Source: Saprospiraceae bacterium
GTDB taxonomy: Bacteria > Bacteroidota > Bacteroidia > Chitinophagales > Saprospiraceae
Length of the DNA stretch: 64,000 nt
Direction: 5' to 3'
Assembly: GCA_016719855.1 (NCBI GenBank)
Contig: JADJYH010000087.1
Coordinates: forward strand, 1 to 64,000
The position numbers were made by a program, and so were the translations under genes. Positions 9,967-18,753 of this stretch are shown here, in pieces. Each line of letters starts with the position of its first letter. Position 1 is the first letter of the stretch. The notes under the pieces were generated by a model. The model was not told where the DNA came from, ran no database searches, and worked only from the letters and a program-made list of their open reading frames with translations.

Positions 9967-12378
9967 ATGAAACTTCACTCCTTCCTCCTGCTGCTCGCCA
10001 CCCTGCTTTTGTGCCAATGCAAAACCGCCCAGCGGACCTCCGGCGACCAACTCTACAAATCCCTCGCCGCCAAGCGGGTGCAATTGCCCAACCAGTGGAA
10101 GCTCACCCCGGCGGGCAGCGTCCACCGACAGCTCGGCGACCTGCCGCTGCAAATCGCCCTGTCCGCCGACGGCAAATTGATGGCCGTGACCAACAATGGG
10201 GTAGGGGTGCAGAAGTTGCAACTGTTCCGCACCAGCGATGCCGTGCAACTCTCCGAAATCGAAATCCCGAAGGCGTGGTACGGCCTCGCTTTTTCCGGCG
10301 ACGGCAAGAATCTGTTCGCCTCCGGCGGCAACGACAACCTGATTGCGATTTATAAAATTGAAAACCAGCAACTGGTGCGGGACGGTGAAATCGTGCTGGG
10401 GCAACCCTGGGGCAAAGAAAAAATCTGCCCGACCGGTCTGGCGCTCGACGAGGCGAACAACCATCTGCTGGCCGCAACGAAGGAGGACAACATGCTCTAC
10501 GTCTGCGATTTGCGGAGCAAAAAAGTGGAGCGCAAAATCCCGCTCGGCGGCGAAGGCTTCGGCGTACTGGTTTCACAAAAAAGGAGCGAGGTGTACGTCT
10601 CGCTCTGGGGCCTGAAAAAATTGCTGGTCTTTGACCTGAAAACCTTGGACAAAAAAGCCGAAATCGCCGTGGGCGACCACCCCAACGAGATGATTTTGAA
10701 CAAAAAGGAAGACCTGCTCCTCGTCGCCAATTCGCACGACAACAGCGTCTCGGTAGTGGATTTGCCTTCCCGGAAAACCCTCGAAGTGCTCAACTGCGCG
10801 CTCTACCCTGATTCCCCGAACGGCTCTACGACCAACAGCTTGGCATTTGGCAAGGACGATGAAACGCTCTACGTGGCCAATGCCGACAACAACTGCCTTG
10901 CCGTTTTCGATATGGAAGAGCGGGGAGAGAGCCGCCCGCTCGGTTTCATCCCGACTGGCTGGTACCCGACGAGCGTGCGTTTTGCCGGAGGCAAAATCAT
11001 GGTGGCCAACGGCAAGGGCATGTCCTCGCTGGCCAATCCCGGCGGCCCCAGCCCGCTGCGCAAGGCATCCGATGAGCGGGCGGGACAGTACATCGGCGAG
11101 TTGTACCTCGGCACTCTGAGCGTCATCGAGCCACCAACGGTAAATGACATGGCGGCCTATTCAAAACTGGTTTATGAAAACTGCCCGTACAAAAAAGAGA
11201 AGGAAATGCTGACGGAAGGCGAGGCCGGAAACCCCATCCCCATGAAAGTGGGAGCGCCGTCACCTATTAAGTATGTGTTCTACGTCATCAAGGAAAACCG
11301 CACCTACGATCAGGTTTTGGGCGACGTGAAGGAGGGCAACGGTGACCCGGCGCTCTGCCTTTTCCCCGAAAAAATCACCCCGAACCAGCACGCCCTCGTG
11401 CGGGACTACGTGCTGCTCGACAACTTCTACGTGGACGCCGAGGTGAGCGCCGACGGCCACAACTGGAGCACGGCGGCTTACGCCAACGACTTCGTGGAAA
11501 AAACCTGGCCCACCAGCTACGGCGGGCGGGGCGGCAACTACGATTACGAGGGCACCCGCAAGGTGGCGCACCCAAAGGGCGGCTTCATCTGGGACTATTG
11601 CAAGCGGGCGGGCGTGAGCTACCGCACCTACGGCGAGTTCGCCGACGACGGGGCAAATTACGAGACGCTGGAAGGGCATTTTTGTCCCGGCTACTCGGCT
11701 TGGGACATGGACTACCAGGACATCAAGCGGCAGGCGGACTGGCAGCGGGACTTCGATAGTTTGCTGAATATCAATCAAATAGCACAGTTCAACACTATCC
11801 GGTTTGGCAACGACCACACCAGCGGGCTGTCAAAAGGGGCCTACTCGCCCTACGCCGCCGTGGCCGACAACGACCTCGCCGTGGGGCGGCTCGTGGAGCA
11901 TATTTCGAAGTCAAAAATCTGGAAGGAAAGCGCCATTTTCATCCTCGAAGACGATGCCCAAAATGGGGCCGACCACGTGGATGCGCACCGCAGCACGGCC
12001 TACGTCATCAGCCCGTACACCAAGCGAAAATTCGTGGACCACATGATGTACTCGACCTCTTCGATGCTCCGCACGATGGAGCTGATTTTGGGGCTGCCGC
12101 CCATGAGCCAGTACGATGCGGCTGCCACACCGATGTGGCGCTGCTTCACGGCTACCCCCGACCTCACGCCGTTCAAGGCGCTGCCCGCCCAAGTGGACAT
12201 TGACGAGCGCAACGTGGCGGTGAACGAACTGAGTCGCATCTCGGAGACCTTCAACTTGGCGCAGGTGGACGCCGTGCCGGATCGGCTGTTCAACGAGGTG
12301 CTGTGGAAGGCGCTGATGGGAACGGAGATGCCGGCGCCGAGGCGGGCGGCTTGGGTGAGGGTGGAGGAAGAGGATTGA
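9967..12378 (+). CDS. Lipoprotein: YncE-like beta-propeller fused to alkaline-phosphatase-type phosphoesterase
   Basis: An 803-residue envelope protein. It has a lipoprotein-type signal (LLLLATLLLCQCKT), then a seven-bladed YncE/surface-antigen-type propeller at about residues 40-390 (repeats such as LLVANSHDNSVSVVDLPSRK and LYVANADNNCLAVFD). From about residue 434 comes a phosphoesterase domain of the alkaline phosphatase superfamily (YVFYVIKENRTYDQVLGDV, VSADGHNWSTAAYANDF, FILEDDAQNGADHVDAHRS). The substrate is unknown; a phospholipase C or phosphodiesterase activity is possible from the family. Start MKLHSFLLLL is set by the signal peptide. Confidence 0.85.
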   Translation: MKLHSFLLLLATLLLCQCKTAQRTSGDQLYKSLAAKRVQLPNQWKLTPAGSVHRQLGDLPLQIALSADGKLMAVTNNGVGVQKLQLFRTSDAVQLSEIEIPKAWYGLAFSGDGKNLFASGGNDNLIAIYKIENQQLVRDGEIVLGQPWGKEKICPTGLALDEANNHLLAATKEDNMLYVCDLRSKKVERKIPLGGEGFGVLVSQKRSEVYVSLWGLKKLLVFDLKTLDKKAEIAVGDHPNEMILNKKEDLLLVANSHDNSVSVVDLPSRKTLEVLNCALYPDSPNGSTTNSLAFGKDDETLYVANADNNCLAVFDMEERGESRPLGFIPTGWYPTSVRFAGGKIMVANGKGMSSLANPGGPSPLRKASDERAGQYIGELYLGTLSVIEPPTVNDMAAYSKLVYENCPYKKEKEMLTEGEAGNPIPMKVGAPSPIKYVFYVIKENRTYDQVLGDVKEGNGDPALCLFPEKITPNQHALVRDYVLLDNFYVDAEVSADGHNWSTAAYANDFVEKTWPTSYGGRGGNYDYEGTRKVAHPKGGFIWDYCKRAGVSYRTYGEFADDGANYETLEGHFCPGYSAWDMDYQDIKRQADWQRDFDSLLNINQIAQFNTIRFGNDHTSGLSKGAYSPYAAVADNDLAVGRLVEHISKSKIWKESAIFILEDDAQNGADHVDAHRSTAYVISPYTKRKFVDHMMYSTSSMLRTMELILGLPPMSQYDAAATPMWRCFTATPDLTPFKALPAQVDIDERNVAVNELSRISETFNLAQVDAVPDRLFNEVLWKALMGTEMPAPRRAAWVRVEEED

Positions 12379-12462
12379 GAAACAAAAGTGATTGCATTCG
12401 TTTATCAATACTTACTCTTTTTTGTTTTTTAGTAAAATTATTTTTTTCTAATTTTTAGTTTT

Positions 12463-12470
12463 TACCTTTG
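12463..12470 (+). promoter_or_regulatory. -7 box TACCTTTG before the antirepressor remnant
   Basis: An exact TANNTTTG match in an AT-rich stretch 65 nt before the ATG at 12535. It indicates that the now-broken gene once had its own promoter. Confidence 0.45.
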
Positions 12471-12534
12471 CCCGCTCAATTTCGACTGAATCGGCTTCGG
12501 CATTGCACAACCATAACTCAAAATCGAAAATTAA

Positions 12535-13414
12535 ATGAGCGAGGCACAAAACAAATTAGCCGTCTTCCAGGAAAAGGAAATCCGCCGTGTCTGGCACAAC
12601 GAGGAATGGTGGTTCTCTGTGTCCGATGTTGTTGGGGTACTTTCTGACAGCAGAGACCCAAAAGCGTACTGGCGCAAGTTGAAACAGCGAGAATCTCCCT
12701 CGTGACAATTTGTCACTAGGGGTTGAAACTGCTCGCCGATGATGGAAAACTGCGCACCGAGGATTGCGCCAATACGGAAAGAATGTTCCGCATCACCTCA
12801 ACTCCATCCCCATCCCCCAAGGCCGAGCCATGTTCAAGGCGCCTGCAGCCCGCCCAAGTCGGCACCGAGCGTATCCAGGAAATTGCGAAAACCCGGACGC
12901 GGCTGCCCGTCCCGGGCGAGACAGTATTACAAGGACTTGGGGTACAGTGAGGACTGGATTGCGAAGCGCCTGCAGTCCATCGAAATCAGGGGCAAGCTCA
13001 CCCCCGACGAATGGAAATCGAGGGACGTGAAGGAGGGCATGGAATATGCCATCCTGACGGCGGAGATTTCAAAGGCAGTCCTTGGGCTTCCTGACCTCCG
13101 GCCGAATGCATGAAACTGAAAGATTTTGAGGCGGGAAACCTGCGTGACCATGACGGATCGGAGCTGAATATTCTAAGTCTATGGGTGGAAACGGCCACCC
13201 GCCAACGAAGCTCACAAACCGGGATGCCCAAGGATTGCAGCCGGAGAACAGGTTCATAGCCATGGGCGGGAGGGCCGCCGCTGGCGATCCCCTCGAAGCC
13301 TTTGAGAAGGGGCATCGGTGCCTCAAAGCAGGTGACGGAGGCACCAGACATTCCAAGAATGGTCAGCAGATTGTGGAAGCGAAACAACAAAGGAAGGTGG
13401 AAGGGGAGAAGTAG
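12535..13414 (+). pseudogene. Decayed Bro-N/phage-type antirepressor
   Basis: The first frame (12535-12705) reads a clear Bro-N start, LAVFQEKEIRRVWHNEEWWFSVSDVV, then stops at TGA. Family-typical pieces continue in shifting frames: LLADDGKLRTEDCANTERMFRIT (about 12730), RIQEIAKTRT (12870), YYKDLGYSEDWIAKRLQSIEIRGKLTPDEWKSRDVKEGMEYAILTAEISKA (12920-13075), KLKDFEAGNLRDH (about 13110) and RDAQGLQPENRFIA (13220). At least three frame changes and internal stops are needed, so unlike the single-base breaks elsewhere this is true decay. It converges on the KilA-N gene with 9 nt between them. Confidence 0.75.
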
Positions 13415-13423
13415 AGCTTGGCG

Positions 13424-14248
13424 CTACTCCTGTTTTTTCAAGTCTTCGATAGGCTTCGATGCGAGCAGCGCTTGCATCTCTGCGGTGGCTACTTTGAGCA
13501 GCTTTTCGGCCCGCTTTGGCTTGCTCACCTTGTCCTCGATAAGCATGGCATTGATGGCTTCGAGGTTGCTCAACACGACCAGTTCCAATTTGGTGGCATG
13601 GTCCCTCAGGTTTCCTTTTTTGTCAGGGTTAGCGGCTTTCCATTCCTTGGCAGTCATGCCAAACACGACGAGGTTGAGCAGGTCGGCCTCGCTTGCCTGG
13701 CGGAGTGCCTCCTGGTTGGTGTTCCAGTCCATCAGGGGAACCAAGTGCTCCCGGACGGATGCCGTTTGGATATGGTAATTTGCCCTTGCAATGATGCGCT
13801 GGACGTCCAGTGCCGGGTTCAGTTGAGCGATCATCTTCACATAGCCGTCAATGAATTTCAGGTAGAAACTGACGTTCATCCAGTTGGCAAAATGCAGTGC
13901 GATATAAAGATGTCCGTAGGTGCCGCCGTAGCGCCCTGGCCTTGCCTCTAGCCCAACGGCCTTGGTTTTCTCGATCCATTCCTTCGAGGAAATCACGAAA
14001 CTGTTGCTGGTCGAGCTAATTCTAATTAGGTCGAATTCCACCCAATTAAAATCTTGGTTGTAGTTTTTCTCCCATTCACCGAGGAAGTTGATGGTGGCAC
14101 CTGTACGCATCCAATTCTTGATAAGATCGCCCGCATTTTTGCCATCCTGGTGTCGGGCAATGTCTGTAATGCTTACGTAGTAATCCTTCTCCCTTGTAAA
14201 AAGGACAATTTCCGTCCCCTCTATCATAAGTGTTTGATGCTTGGACAT
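13424..14248 (-). CDS. KilA-N domain protein (phage antirepressor-like)
   Basis: A 274-residue protein beginning MSKHQTLMIEGTEIVLFTREKDYYVSITDIARH, then the KilA-N DNA-binding domain with NWMRTGATINFLGEWEKNYN, the GRYGGTYGHLYIALHFANW block and FYLKFIDGYVKM. The C-terminal part (KGNLRDHATKLELVVLSNLEAINA) shares the NLRDH-type tail of bacterial antirepressors, including the broken neighbour. These proteins regulate prophages or islands by DNA binding. No structural phage genes surround it, so it is a solitary island gene with a role unknown. Confidence 0.85.
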   Translation of the reverse strand: MSKHQTLMIEGTEIVLFTREKDYYVSITDIARHQDGKNAGDLIKNWMRTGATINFLGEWEKNYNQDFNWVEFDLIRISSTSNSFVISSKEWIEKTKAVGLEARPGRYGGTYGHLYIALHFANWMNVSFYLKFIDGYVKMIAQLNPALDVQRIIARANYHIQTASVREHLVPLMDWNTNQEALRQASEADLLNLVVFGMTAKEWKAANPDKKGNLRDHATKLELVVLSNLEAINAMLIEDKVSKPKRAEKLLKVATAEMQALLASKPIEDLKKQE

Positions 14249-14412
14249 AGACAGCTATTTTTGAAAAACAAACGCAAATAAACGGAAAAGGGCAGCGAAG
14301 CTCAAATCCAGCCATTTGGTAGGATTTGGAATCGTGTCGAGCAGGTTGTGTGATGGATGTGACTCAAGTTTTAAGTCCGGCTAATGGACAACCATGAAAC
14401 GTTGGGAAAAGC

Positions 14413-14437
14413 AACTTCCGGCAAATTGTCGGAAGTT
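14413..14437 (-). terminator. Terminator after the GMC oxidoreductase gene
   Basis: Perfect 8-bp arms AACTTCCG / CGGAAGTT with a 9-nt loop. On the minus strand they are followed by GCTTTTCCC. It lies 15-39 nt past the stop codon of the oxidoreductase gene. The 14249-14412 stretch holds nothing else I can support. Confidence 0.5.
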
Positions 14438-14451
14438 CAAATTCACAGCAA

Positions 14452-16146
14452 TTACCCTCCTTTTTTCAACTCTTCCACCGCATGGTTCGCCGCCCGTGCC
14501 GTCAGCGCCATGAAGGTCAGCGACGGGTTTTGGGTGGACATGGAAGTCATGCAAGCACCGTCCGTTACATACACATTCGGGCAGGAGTGGAGTTGGTTCC
14601 ACTTGTTCAACAAGGACGTTTTCGGGTCGTGGCCCATGCGCACGCCGCCCATTTCGTGGATGTCGAGGCCGGGCGCTTGTGCGGTGTCTTTCGTCTGAAT
14701 ATCGGTGAAGCCTGCCTTTTCGTACATCTCGGTGAACTGCTCGAAAAAGTCCTTGATCATCTGCTCGTCGTTGTCGTCGTGGACGACGTTGATGCGCAGT
14801 TGCGGGATGCCCCATGCGTCCTTTTGAGTGCCATCGAGTTTCACGAAATTGGTTTCCTTCGGAATGGTCTCGCCCATCATGCCAGAGCCGACGTTCCAAG
14901 GCCCGAAGTCCTTGCTGCCGAGCAGGTTGTCGGTCAGTTGCTGCCCAAAGCCGTCGTTGCTCACGTCCAAGGAACGCATGGCCTGAAAGGTAGAGGCATA
15001 GCCCCGCAGGAAGTCGGTCTCCTGTTTATAGACGTTGCGGAAGCGGGGAATATAAGCCCCCATCACCCGTTTGCCCTCTGTTTTGAACTCCTTGTGGCCC
15101 TCGTGCTTGCCCCAGATTTTCGCCCGGTAATTGTGGAACGCCACGTATTTGCCCAAAAACCCATTGTCGTTGCCAAGGCCATTGGGGAAGCGGTCGGACT
15201 TGGAGTTGAGCAGCACCAAGTTGCTATTCAGCGTGGCAGCGTTCAGGAAGATGATTTTGGCGAAATACTCGGTCGTCTCCTTCGTCTCGGCGTTGACGAC
15301 CCGCACGCCCGTTGCACGGTTTTCCTTTTCATCGAAAATGATGGAATGCACGACGGAATGCGGCTGCAAGGTCAGGTTGCCCGTCTTCGTCGCCCACGGG
15401 ATGAGCGTGGAATTGGCGCTGAAATACCCGCCGTAGGGGCAGCCCCGCTGGCAGATATTGCGGTTTTGGCAAAGTGTGCGGCCCTGCTGCTTGAAAATCT
15501 CCCGCTCCTCAGTGAGATGGGCGCAACGGGAGAAAATCAGGTGCCTGTCCTTGAAGCTTTTTTTGAGCGAATCCTTGAAATGCTCCTCCACGCAGGTGAG
15601 GTCCCAAGGCTTCAGGAAGTCGCCGTCCGGCAAGGTATCCAGCCCGTCCCGGTTGCCCGCCACGCCGATGAACTGCTCGACGTGGGTGTACCATTTCTCC
15701 AAATCCTTGTAGCGGATGGGCCAGTCCACGGCGAAGCCGTCACGGGCAGGGCCAGTGAAATCGTGGTCGCTCCAGCGCTGCACGTACCTTGCCCACATGA
15801 GCGACTTTCCGCCCACCTGGTAGCCCCGAATCCAGTCGAACGGCTTGTCCTGGATGTACGGGTGCTCGGTGTCCTTCACGAAAAAGTGCATCGCATCCTC
15901 CCGGAAGGCATAGCAGCGGCTGATGACGGGGTTCTCCTTTTCCACCTCGTGCGGTATGCGCCCCCGGTGCGGGAATTCCCACGGCTGCATGCCCGTTGTC
16001 GGGTAGTCCTTGATGTGCTCCACGTTCCGGCCCCGCTCCAGCATGAGCGTTTTTAGGCCTGCGTCGCAGAGTTCCTTGGCGGCCCAGCCGCCGGTCATGC
16101 CGCCGCCGATGACGATGGCGTCGAAATGGTGTGTTGTGTCTGGCAT
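14452..16146 (-). CDS. GMC-family FAD-dependent oxidoreductase (large subunit)
   Basis: A 564-residue dehydrogenase of the glucose-methanol-choline family, like the gluconate/sorbitol/glucoside dehydrogenase large subunits. It has the FAD-binding dinucleotide loop IGGGMTGG at residues 13-20, MLERGRNVEH, the substrate-domain Cys cluster CQNRNICQRGCPYGG, and the C-terminal GMC signature HEMGGVRMGHDPKTS..NQLHSCPNVYVTDGACM..STQNPSLTFMALTARAA. The upstream in-frame ATG at 16203 would add 19 residues encoded by an intergenic palindrome, so MPDTTHHFD (16146) is the better start. It is expressed with the small subunit gene upstream. The substrate is unknown. Confidence 0.9.
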   Translation of the reverse strand: MPDTTHHFDAIVIGGGMTGGWAAKELCDAGLKTLMLERGRNVEHIKDYPTTGMQPWEFPHRGRIPHEVEKENPVISRCYAFREDAMHFFVKDTEHPYIQDKPFDWIRGYQVGGKSLMWARYVQRWSDHDFTGPARDGFAVDWPIRYKDLEKWYTHVEQFIGVAGNRDGLDTLPDGDFLKPWDLTCVEEHFKDSLKKSFKDRHLIFSRCAHLTEEREIFKQQGRTLCQNRNICQRGCPYGGYFSANSTLIPWATKTGNLTLQPHSVVHSIIFDEKENRATGVRVVNAETKETTEYFAKIIFLNAATLNSNLVLLNSKSDRFPNGLGNDNGFLGKYVAFHNYRAKIWGKHEGHKEFKTEGKRVMGAYIPRFRNVYKQETDFLRGYASTFQAMRSLDVSNDGFGQQLTDNLLGSKDFGPWNVGSGMMGETIPKETNFVKLDGTQKDAWGIPQLRINVVHDDNDEQMIKDFFEQFTEMYEKAGFTDIQTKDTAQAPGLDIHEMGGVRMGHDPKTSLLNKWNQLHSCPNVYVTDGACMTSMSTQNPSLTFMALTARAANHAVEELKKGG

Positions 16147-16165
16147 TGGAAAATGGTTGAATTGG

Positions 16166-16230
16166 TTGAATTGGGTAAATTGGTGAATTGGCCAGGCTCC
16201 CACCTAATTCAACCAATTTACCCAATTCAA
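16166..16230. repeat. Intergenic inverted repeat (18-bp perfect arms)
   Basis: TTGAATTGGGTAAATTGG at 16166-16183 is perfectly complementary to 16213-16230, with further imperfect pairing outward. It lies between the two oxidoreductase subunit genes. It is built of TTGAATTGG-like units and belongs to the same style of self-complementary spacer seen in several other gaps of the window. Confidence 0.75.
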
Positions 16231-16240
16231 CCAGTTTTCA

Positions 16241-16777
16241 TCACACCGTCACGCAGCCCCTGAAATAGCCCGGCGCAAATTCCCACTTCATCACGTTTTT
16301 CATGAAAAACTCGGAGGAGGTGAAATGCTCGATGGTCATGCCCCTCGTTTTATCGTAGAAAAACTTCAGCGGCTCGGAAGGCCCGGTATCACTGGACAAG
16401 TACGAGAATATTTCGGTGTGTTTGTCAGCGCCAAGCGACCCGAAATCGGCCTTGTATTTTTGCTGCACATGCGCTTGCAGCTCCGTCAACCCTGCCACGT
16501 ATTTTTGAATATCCTCCGGGGAGTGGCAGTCGTTGAGCACGGTCAGGATGAAGTCGGCGGTTGTTTCCGGTGTCTTCACCTGGGTTTTCGCCTTCGGCAA
16601 AAGCGCCTCGGCAAACTGCTCGACGAGCTTCCGCTGCTTTTCATCGAGGGGGAGATTTGGGTAAACTGGCCCGGTGACCGCAGGTTCATTTTTGCATTGC
16701 GGGAGCAAATAAGCCGCTGCGGTGGCGATGGCGATGTTTCGGATGGCTTGGCGTCGTTTCATGTTGTGGTTGGCCAC
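16241..16777 (-). CDS. Gluconate 2-dehydrogenase subunit 3-family protein (Tat-type lipoprotein)
   Basis: A 178-residue small partner of the GMC oxidoreductase encoded just downstream. The N-terminus has a twin-arginine signal (MKRRQAIRNIAIATAAAYLL) running into a lipobox-like LLPQC. This suggests export of the folded complex and anchoring in the envelope. The body (LVEQFAEALLPKAKTQVKTPET, FILTVLNDCHSPEDIQKYVAGL) fits subunit 3 of gluconate/fructose-type dehydrogenases. The start could be MANHNMKRRQ (16777) or the Met five residues later (16762). The signal fits either. Confidence 0.82.
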   Translation of the reverse strand: MANHNMKRRQAIRNIAIATAAAYLLPQCKNEPAVTGPVYPNLPLDEKQRKLVEQFAEALLPKAKTQVKTPETTADFILTVLNDCHSPEDIQKYVAGLTELQAHVQQKYKADFGSLGADKHTEIFSYLSSDTGPSEPLKFFYDKTRGMTIEHFTSSEFFMKNVMKWEFAPGYFRGCVTV

Positions 16778-16984
16778 GGTTTTATTCGCTGGCGAGCCGT
16801 GGTTGTGGCGAAGGTAGGGGGAGTTTGAGGTTTTTAGAGCGTTTTGTTCAACGTTTTTCGGCTTGGCGATGTGGCAGATTTTTAGCGCTAAAGTTCATAC
16901 GAAGCACGTCAGCCGCCATACTTACCAAACCGAAGTTGCTGTAATGCTTCTGTGGTTTGGATTTAATAAATAATAAATGAAATG

Positions 16985-17575
16985 CTATAATTTTTTTATG
17001 GTCGCCATATTGACAATCCCTGTTCCAGCACAACAACCAGCACAAGGTCTTGTTCCGATTACCCTCCATCCTCTTGGTGTAGTCTGGGGGCATATCTCAA
17101 GTGTTGTTCCAGACGGCATGTTGGCTATACATTTTATTGTAGGCATATTTACAATTCCAGTCCCAGCACAGCAACCAGCGCAGGGCCGATAACTGATAAC
17201 TACCCAATCCCTTGGTATTCGTTGGGGGCAAATTTCTAAAGTTGCCCCAGCTGAGGAATTGATGATTTTTTTTATTGTAGGCATATTTACAATCCCTGTC
17301 CCTCCACAACAACCGGCACATGGTCGATAGCTGATAACCACCCAACCCCTTGGTATTTGTTGGGGACAAATTTCTAAAGTAGAACCTTCTGGAATATCAT
17401 CTAAATTTCTTATTGTAGGCATATTTACAATCCCTGTTCCCCCGCAACAACCGGCACATGGCCTGTACGAAACTATCACCCAGCCAGCGGGTATTTCCCC
17501 GGGACAGACCTCTTGTTCTTGGCAATTAGCAACGTAGGTTAAAATACAAATAAGGAGAGTCAATATTAATTTCAT
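16985..17575 (-). CDS. Secreted cysteine-rich protein with four 46-residue tandem repeats
   Basis: A 196-residue protein. Residues 1-18 form a hydrophobic signal peptide ending VANC. The rest is four repeats with a period of 46 residues (the first Cys at 24, 70, 116, 162). Each has the pattern ICPQ.IPRGWVVISYRPC followed by AGCCGGTGIVNMPTI, so each repeat has a single Cys about 16 residues before a C..CC cluster, giving 16 Cys in the repeats. I do not recognise the family. Conserved Cys in an exported protein suggests disulfides or metal/haem binding, which is inferred. The last repeat ends at the stop with NMATIKKL. No obvious partner is adjacent. Confidence 0.8.
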   Translation of the reverse strand: MKLILTLLICILTYVANCQEQEVCPGEIPAGWVIVSYRPCAGCCGGTGIVNMPTIRNLDDIPEGSTLEICPQQIPRGWVVISYRPCAGCCGGTGIVNMPTIKKIINSSAGATLEICPQRIPRDWVVISYRPCAGCCAGTGIVNMPTIKCIANMPSGTTLEICPQTTPRGWRVIGTRPCAGCCAGTGIVNMATIKKL

Positions 17576-17723
17576 AAATGATGTTAACGAAGGAGATGAA
17601 TATGCATGGTCTTAACGCATTATAGCCAACTAATCTGTAGTCGCTACTGACGCACCTTCACCAAGCCATTTACAAAGATACCATTTGTAGGCCAAGTGAC
17701 GGCGTGGCTCTCACTATCAGACT

Positions 17724-17939
17724 TCAAATCACCACCCGCCTCCTTACCCGCACCGACCACTGTATCGCCTCCACCACCCGAATATCCCGCAGCCCCTCCT
17801 CGCCGGGCACCAGCACCCTCGTCCCGTTCAAGATGGCCAGCGAGTCGTTGTCCATCTGCGTCGCCTGCTCGTTTTCGATGGAGTGGTTGATGGCCTCGCC
17901 GCGGCTGTTCACGCCCTTCACGCCGCTGTAGGCTTGGAA
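17724..17939 (-). pseudogene. C-terminal fragment of a Gfo/Idh/MocA-type oxidoreductase
   Basis: The frame reads AYSGVKGVNSRGEAINH, then SIENEQATQMDNDSLAILNG and VPGEEGLRDIRVVEAI, which resembles the C-terminal end of NAD(P)-dependent sugar oxidoreductases of the Gfo/Idh/MocA family. No N-terminal Rossmann domain precedes it; upstream is the PAP2 gene end. The last residues (SVRVRRRVVI) reach a normal-looking stop. It is therefore a remnant of about 70 residues, kept in one frame. Codon use and G+C match the neighbours. Confidence 0.5.
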
Positions 17940-18006
17940 TGCGCAGCAGTTCGCAAGCGTACATTGTTTCCACTGCTGGGTTGAATGACATTTCTCGTTG
18001 TCCAAA

Positions 18007-18741
18007 TCACTCGTTCATCCGTCGGTGCAACCGTGGGAGGAAGAAGCCAATGGCTGCCCCTGTTACGTATCCTGCCAACACATCCGTGGGAAAATGTTTG
18101 CCTGCCGTCATGCGCAGGATACCAGTGGCGGCTGGGATAGTAGCTGCTGCCGACCACATCACTGGCCGCCACTTGCTGTTAGGGTGGTAATCGGCATAGA
18201 GTCTGGCAGTCAGAAAACACATGGTTGCTGTCTGCGAAGTGTGGCCCGACCAAAATGATTGCCTGGCAGAAGTTGTCATCCTTTCCTCGATGGTAAGCTC
18301 TGATTGGTAAACGTATGGCCGTGGGCGCTTTACTGTGGTTTTCACAAGTGCCGTCAGGCCGAGGTTTATCAGGGCGGCTTGGCTGTACAAGACTCCAATG
18401 GTGCTTGCATCCTTGCGCATTGTTTTGTCGGCCAGGGTGAGCACCACGGGGAATAAATTGGAGGAATGAAGCAGCACGTTGCTGGTTTTGTGCGACCTGA
18501 CCGAGCGCCGTGTTGTCACCCAGCGTTCGAAGGTACTCAGGCCCTCTGCCCTTAATTCGCCAATTTGCATCGCCGTCAAGGGTGTTACTTTGGTATGGAA
18601 ATAGTAACCACTTCCAGCGACGCCAAGTCCGATACTATAAAGCCCGATTTCCCTGCCTGCCTTGAGTTGATAGGGCGACTGGGCCATTATCGAAGCCATG
18701 GCAATTGTCAGCAGCCAAGCCAATAAAACTGTTTTTTTCAT
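18007..18741 (-). CDS. PAP2-family membrane phosphatase
   Basis: A 244-residue protein with a signal peptide/TM start (MKKTVLLAWLLTIAMASIMA) and the three PAP2 motifs: KRPRPYVYQ, SFWSGHTSQT (the Ser-Gly-His motif) and RMTAGKHFPTDVLAG with the catalytic His and Asp. Members remove phosphate from lipid phosphates or undecaprenyl-PP on the periplasmic side. It starts 12 nt after the metallophosphoesterase-barrel gene, so it is co-transcribed with it and shares its predicted ECF-type promoter at 22987-23012. Confidence 0.88.
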   Translation of the reverse strand: MKKTVLLAWLLTIAMASIMAQSPYQLKAGREIGLYSIGLGVAGSGYYFHTKVTPLTAMQIGELRAEGLSTFERWVTTRRSVRSHKTSNVLLHSSNLFPVVLTLADKTMRKDASTIGVLYSQAALINLGLTALVKTTVKRPRPYVYQSELTIEERMTTSARQSFWSGHTSQTATMCFLTARLYADYHPNSKWRPVMWSAAATIPAATGILRMTAGKHFPTDVLAGYVTGAAIGFFLPRLHRRMNE

Positions 18742-18753
18742 GCATGATTTTAT

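Noticed and set aside
14482..16056. Plus-strand ORF (524 aa) opposite the GMC oxidoreductase
   Set aside because: Shadow frame; the minus strand carries the FAD and GMC motifs.
16985..17575. CRISPR-like regular DNA repeats
   Set aside because: The period is 138 nt and the repeats are an open reading frame with conserved residues, so this is a protein repeat, not a CRISPR array.
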